Assembly (NCBI RefSeq): GCF_020164955.1
Contig: NZ_JAIUHG010000009.1
Coordinates: forward strand, 124,001 to 188,000
Origin: Mesorhizobium sp. CA8
GTDB lineage: Bacteria; Pseudomonadota; Alphaproteobacteria; Rhizobiales; Rhizobiaceae
DNA length: 64,000 nucleotides
Reading direction: 5' to 3'
The notes under the pieces: model-generated
Told to the model about the DNA's origin: nothing
What the model saw: the letters and a program-made list of their open reading frames with translations, nothing else
Database searches by the model: none
Program-made: the position numbers and the translations under genes
Part shown: piece by piece, positions 61,050 through 64,000 of the stretch
Numbering within the stretch: position 1 is the first letter of the stretch
Layout: every line of letters begins with the position of its first letter

Positions 61050-62302
61050 GCGACACTCAGGAGCGGCGGCCGCGACCCGCCTTCGAGCCTTGGCCGCATG
61101 AAGGAAGCATACCACTCGACGAACTGGAGAACACCACCTTCATGGACTTGCGAATAGGGTCCAGGCTTGTAAGCCGGAGACATAACTCCCGCGGCGTTGT
61201 CCTCTACGATCTGACGGTCCTGGTCGTTCGTCTCGATCCAAACATGGATCAATCGATCCTTGTCGTAGTCCACACCTTCGACCGCATCTTTGTGAACCAG
61301 CCACTTTGTCGTCACCGCAGTTTCGGTGGCGCTGATCGGGGTGATACGGAATGTGACGATGTAATCGGCTAGATAGTGATTAAAGCTGGACGGATAATGA
61401 TAGAAAAGAAGCGCACCAATGTTGTCGACGTTCCGGGTGTCCGTGATCGCCCGAGACACTGCCGGCAAACCATCCATTGTGTAGCTGGTAGCGCCATTCA
61501 AAAGCGGCACGCGCATTGCTCGAAATTGCCCTGAGGGGTCAATCTGGAACTCCGCTCTCAGCCCTGCCGTTTCACAGCGAGACCAAAGGTCCCTCACGTC
61601 GTCGTCGATCGCGCCGTTGGCGACCCCGAGAGCCGTGGGCGCCTCGGGAAGCGACATGCAGAGCTCCGGGTGATTTACCGCACAATGGTAGCATTCGCGG
61701 TTGTTTTCCCAGACGAGTTTCCAGTTCCCCTTTTCGATAATGGTGTTCTCATACGCGACCTTCGCGTCCATGAGATTATGCGGCAAGACATAGGAGGCGA
61801 ATTGGTTGCGGACTCGACTGAAATCGCTGGGGTGTTCAGCCAGGCAGATAAATATTGTGCCCTCCACGACTTCGCAGGCGACCGGAAAAAGGGCGTAATC
61901 CGTTTTGTCGAAATCCCCCATTTGCCGGGCAAAAATGAGCTTGCCGTCCAGGTCGTAGGTCCACTGGTGGTAAGGACAGACAAGCTTGGCAGACGTACCC
62001 TTCGCGTCCTTGCAGATTTTGCTTCCGCGATGCCGGCAAGTATTGTGCATCGCACGGATGGTGCCTTTTGCATCCCGCACGATCATGATCGGATATTCGC
62101 CGATCTGGAGCGTCATATAGCTGCCCGTCTTCGGGAGTTCGCAGGCATGGCCCGCAAAGATCCACTCGCGGTACCAGATATGCTCTAAGTCCAGGCGGAA
62201 TATGTCTGGGTCAGTATAAAATTCCCGCTCGAGCGCAAAACCCGGTTGGCGTCCGTCGAGGAGCTTTGCCATGTCGTTTCCTGAGATCATCGGGTTCTCC
62301 AT
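61046..62302 (-). CDS. Rieske-type betaine demethylase oxygenase (GbcA/Stc2-like)
   Basis: 418 residues. Rieske motifs CxH (C89, H91: NTCRHRGS) and CxxH (C109, H112: VCPYHQWTYD); mononuclear iron ligands H206 and H211 (NNRECYHCAVNHPEL) plus a downstream acid. Size and sequence type match glycine-betaine monooxygenase and proline-betaine (stachydrine) demethylase, which remove one N-methyl group as formaldehyde with O2. Together with HpbD at 57430, proline or hydroxyproline betaine is the best substrate guess. A 7-base-arm dyad lies 39 bases upstream of the start. Confidence 0.92.
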   Translation of the reverse strand: MENPMISGNDMAKLLDGRQPGFALEREFYTDPDIFRLDLEHIWYREWIFAGHACELPKTGSYMTLQIGEYPIMIVRDAKGTIRAMHNTCRHRGSKICKDAKGTSAKLVCPYHQWTYDLDGKLIFARQMGDFDKTDYALFPVACEVVEGTIFICLAEHPSDFSRVRNQFASYVLPHNLMDAKVAYENTIIEKGNWKLVWENNRECYHCAVNHPELCMSLPEAPTALGVANGAIDDDVRDLWSRCETAGLRAEFQIDPSGQFRAMRVPLLNGATSYTMDGLPAVSRAITDTRNVDNIGALLFYHYPSSFNHYLADYIVTFRITPISATETAVTTKWLVHKDAVEGVDYDKDRLIHVWIETNDQDRQIVEDNAAGVMSPAYKPGPYSQVHEGGVLQFVEWYASFMRPRLEGGSRPPLLSVA

Positions 62303-62340
62303 CTTGGGCTTGCAAGACAGACTTGCTCACTGCGTATCCA

Positions 62341-62364
62341 AACCGCCGCGCTTACATGGCGGTT
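62341..62364. promoter_or_regulatory. Dyad upstream of the Rieske oxygenase gene
   Basis: AACCGCC (62341-62347) and GGCGGTT (62358-62364), perfect 7-base arms separated by 10 bases, 39-62 bases before the ATG. The place and spacing fit a binding site for an activator such as one of the GbdR-type regulators or a LysR protein. Confidence 0.5.
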
Positions 62365-62817
62365 GACTTAGGCTTACCATTGAGATGGGCGCGCCGTACC
62401 GCGCAAAAAACTCATCACATCTTGAGTTCACGGCCTAGGGGTTTGAGATCAAAGCCAAATCCGCTTTCAACCACGCTGCAATTCTACTGGTTTGGGCATT
62501 CACCGCCTGCTCGATTAATCATGATTTGAAGAGTTTCGCAGCATTGGAGAGCGGCTTATTCCCGTGGCACGCGATACAAAAAACCGATCGGATCCTGCAT
62601 ACCCAGTGTTGTTCGTACTAGTTTTCTCTGCTGTATGAGAGGATGGACAAGGGAATGCCATCCCAAGGCTATTCCCTAATCTGCTTCGGCAGCGGACAGC
62701 ATGAGCACATACTTCGAGAAGTGGATGCGCTCGGAGAGCGTGAAAATGACAGCGACAAAATCCTGCCACAGCGGCCAGTCCGGATTTGTCCAATCCATGT
62801 GCAACAACGGAAGGTCT
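62365..62817. other. Intergenic, nothing recognised
   Basis: About 450 bases between the Rieske promoter region and the decayed LysR gene. Short ORFs on both strands have no motif or SD. Confidence 0.35.
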
Positions 62818-63360
62818 TTAGCCTGTCCGCAATCTATAGGTTCGTGCAACTCCGCGAAACGCGGCCAGCGCCTGGGTAGTCAAGTCCTCGAAAAAGGATG
62901 GGTTTGCTCGTTTGGCCAGGTGCCAGTCGCAGTAAGTATGAACAGACCAATCTCTGTGTACCTGAAATCTTGCACGTGATCCGAAACGAAATAGTTGATC
63001 GAAATGCCGGAATCCCTTGACCAAAAGTCCGGCATTCTCGGCATCAAACACCCCGTTGCAAATGCATCGGTGCAGCGATGTGACGCTTTCCAACGCACGC
63101 TCCGGCTTTACCGCCTCGATCGCGGCGGCGCATCGCGCAAACCTCGCCGCTATCTCAGAGAACAGGTCCTGACCCGGCGGCGTGAGTTTGACGCCACGCT
63201 TGTCTCGCTGAACAACCATTCGCCGAGTTCGTTTTCTAAAGCTCTGGACTGGCGGCATACGGCTGCGTTCGTGTTCAACTCATCCGCTGCTTGCTTGAAA
63301 CTGCCGCTCCCTAGCCGCCGCCTCGAAGGCGGCAAGGGTTGTCAAGGGTGGGAGCCGATG
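62818..63360 (-). pseudogene. LysR family regulator, decayed
   Basis: Pieces in different frames follow the LysR order: LTTLAAFEAAAR, then GSFKQAADELN, ALENELGEWLF, RDKRGVKLTPPGQDLFSEIA and AAIEAVKPE. The HTH is split by at least two frameshifts, and the effector domain is short and altered (ends ARTYRLRTG). About 145 codons of the C-terminal half remain open. GcvA-like relatives regulate neighbouring catabolic operons; this copy is most likely dead. Confidence 0.65.
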
Positions 63361-63488
63361 GGATTTTCGAGCGGTGGATGCCTCCCTTTATCGGATCGAA
63401 ATGCGATGGTTAGATGTCTTACTATCGCGATGGGCCGCCATGAAATCAGTTCGTCGCGTACAATCCTCCCATTCCTGCATCTCCACTG

Positions 63489-64000
63489 TCACTTGCTCAT
63501 TTTCTGCCGTGCCCGCGATAAGGCGTCAGTTCCGAGCAATAGGTGGAGCGGGGGCGATGCCGACTTCACCAAATCCACGATAACTTCTGCCGCTTTTTCA
63601 GGGTTGCCCGGTTGGTTGCGATCGACCGCACCGAGCGCGGCCATTGTTCTGCCCACGGTCCCAGCGTAGCCACGATCCGCCGCTCGGCTCTTGCGTACGG
63701 AGGCGGCGCTAAGAAACTCGGTCCTGAACTGCCCTGGAGCCACGGCAGTAACTTTGATCCCCGTCGGCGCAACCTCAGCCGCAAGTGACGACGCGAACCC
63801 TTCGACCGCATGTTTGGCCGCTGAGTACAAGGCTGCTCCAAGGCTCGGCGCTCTGCCTGCAATCGACGTTATAAATACAATATGCCCCAACCATTGCCGT
63901 CTCAGATGAGGAAGGAAAAGGCGCGCCACTCGTATCGGCGCAAATACATTGACTTCGAATAGGGACCTGAGTTCTTCGTCGGTAGATTCTTCGACAGTCT
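63489..64000 (-). CDS. Short-chain dehydrogenase/reductase (cut by window edge)
   Basis: The C-terminal ~170 residues of a classical SDR; the N-terminal cofactor motif lies beyond the window. Visible: the ELRSLFEVNVFAPIRVARLF helix, IVFITSIAGRAPSLGAALYS with the catalytic Ser, YSAAKHAVEG with the Tyr and Lys, and VTAVAPGQFRTEF. The open frame runs to the window edge without a start needed at 63929. It reduces or oxidises an alcohol/ketone with NAD(P); the substrate is unknown. Confidence 0.85.
   Translation of the reverse strand, partial: TVEESTDEELRSLFEVNVFAPIRVARLFLPHLRRQWLGHIVFITSIAGRAPSLGAALYSAAKHAVEGFASSLAAEVAPTGIKVTAVAPGQFRTEFLSAASVRKSRAADRGYAGTVGRTMAALGAVDRNQPGNPEKAAEVIVDLVKSASPPLHLLLGTDALSRARQKMSK

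Overview
The window looks like accessory DNA (plasmid, symbiosis-island or genomic-island type) of an alphaproteobacterium in the Rhizobiales, probably Mesorhizobium-like. The grounds are a Ros/MucR zinc-finger-type regulator, a Porin_2-type outer-membrane porin, TraR/LuxR-LuxI quorum-sensing genes, a DUF2274 remnant (a gene usually linked to trb conjugation modules), and a high density of solute transporters and catabolic genes mixed with IS fragments and pseudogenes. No rRNA, tRNA, CRISPR array or replication origin was seen. All names come from reading motifs by eye; no database search was run.

Layout. 1-6050: an amidohydrolase cut by the window edge, a toxin-antitoxin pair whose PIN toxin is frameshifted, then a leftward operon EamA exporter - GNAT acetyltransferase - second amidohydrolase, and an alpha-oxoamine synthase. 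6350-9880: a signalling block with an OmpR-type regulator that has a degenerate receiver, a small unknown protein, a LuxR receptor, a LuxI synthase with a perfect dyad between the two, and a DUF2218-like protein. 9930-13850: a decay zone with an IS element carrying a deleted transposase, a broken NERD-domain (PglW-like) gene, an intact MucR, a DUF2274 gene with an early stop, and a LuxR lacking its DNA-binding half.

14100-23811: betaine cassette 1, leftward: GlxA/GbdR-type AraC regulator, corrinoid protein, betaine ABC transporter (proV-proW-proX), non-pyrrolysine MttB-type methyltransferase, DHDPS-family lyase and a DAO-family oxidase. 24200-25100 holds a small ORF and IS110-like debris. 25100-35390: an organosulfur-type island with an IclR regulator, enoyl-CoA hydratase, family III CoA transferase, 3-mercaptopropionate-type thiol dioxygenase, AhpD-like protein, RibBA, a His-rich cupin, a regulator fused to a solute-binding domain, a D-2-hydroxyacid dehydrogenase and a sulfite-oxidase-family enzyme. 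35630-43000: a polar amino-acid type ABC transporter, an IS5 fragment, a porin, an orphan Xre/MbcA-type antitoxin, a class II aldolase and a solute-binding protein.

43260-62302: betaine cassette 2: a second GlxA/GbdR-type regulator, a second proVWX, a MOSC-FAD-Rieske triple fusion, a LysR regulator, second DAO and DHDPS-family genes, an SDR, three enolase-superfamily enzymes (one recognised as hydroxyproline-betaine 2-epimerase, HpbD), a quinone-oxidoreductase-like enzyme, and a Rieske oxygenase with its reductase. 62800-64000 ends with a decayed LysR gene and an SDR cut by the edge.

The main inference is that the two betaine cassettes share regulator type, transporter, oxidase and lyase, but use different demethylation chemistry: corrinoid methyl transfer in one, O2-dependent Rieske oxygenation in the other. 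Proline betaine or hydroxyproline betaine are the best-supported substrates. Between them lies a candidate pathway from thiol to sulfinate to CoA thioester, with sulfite oxidation.
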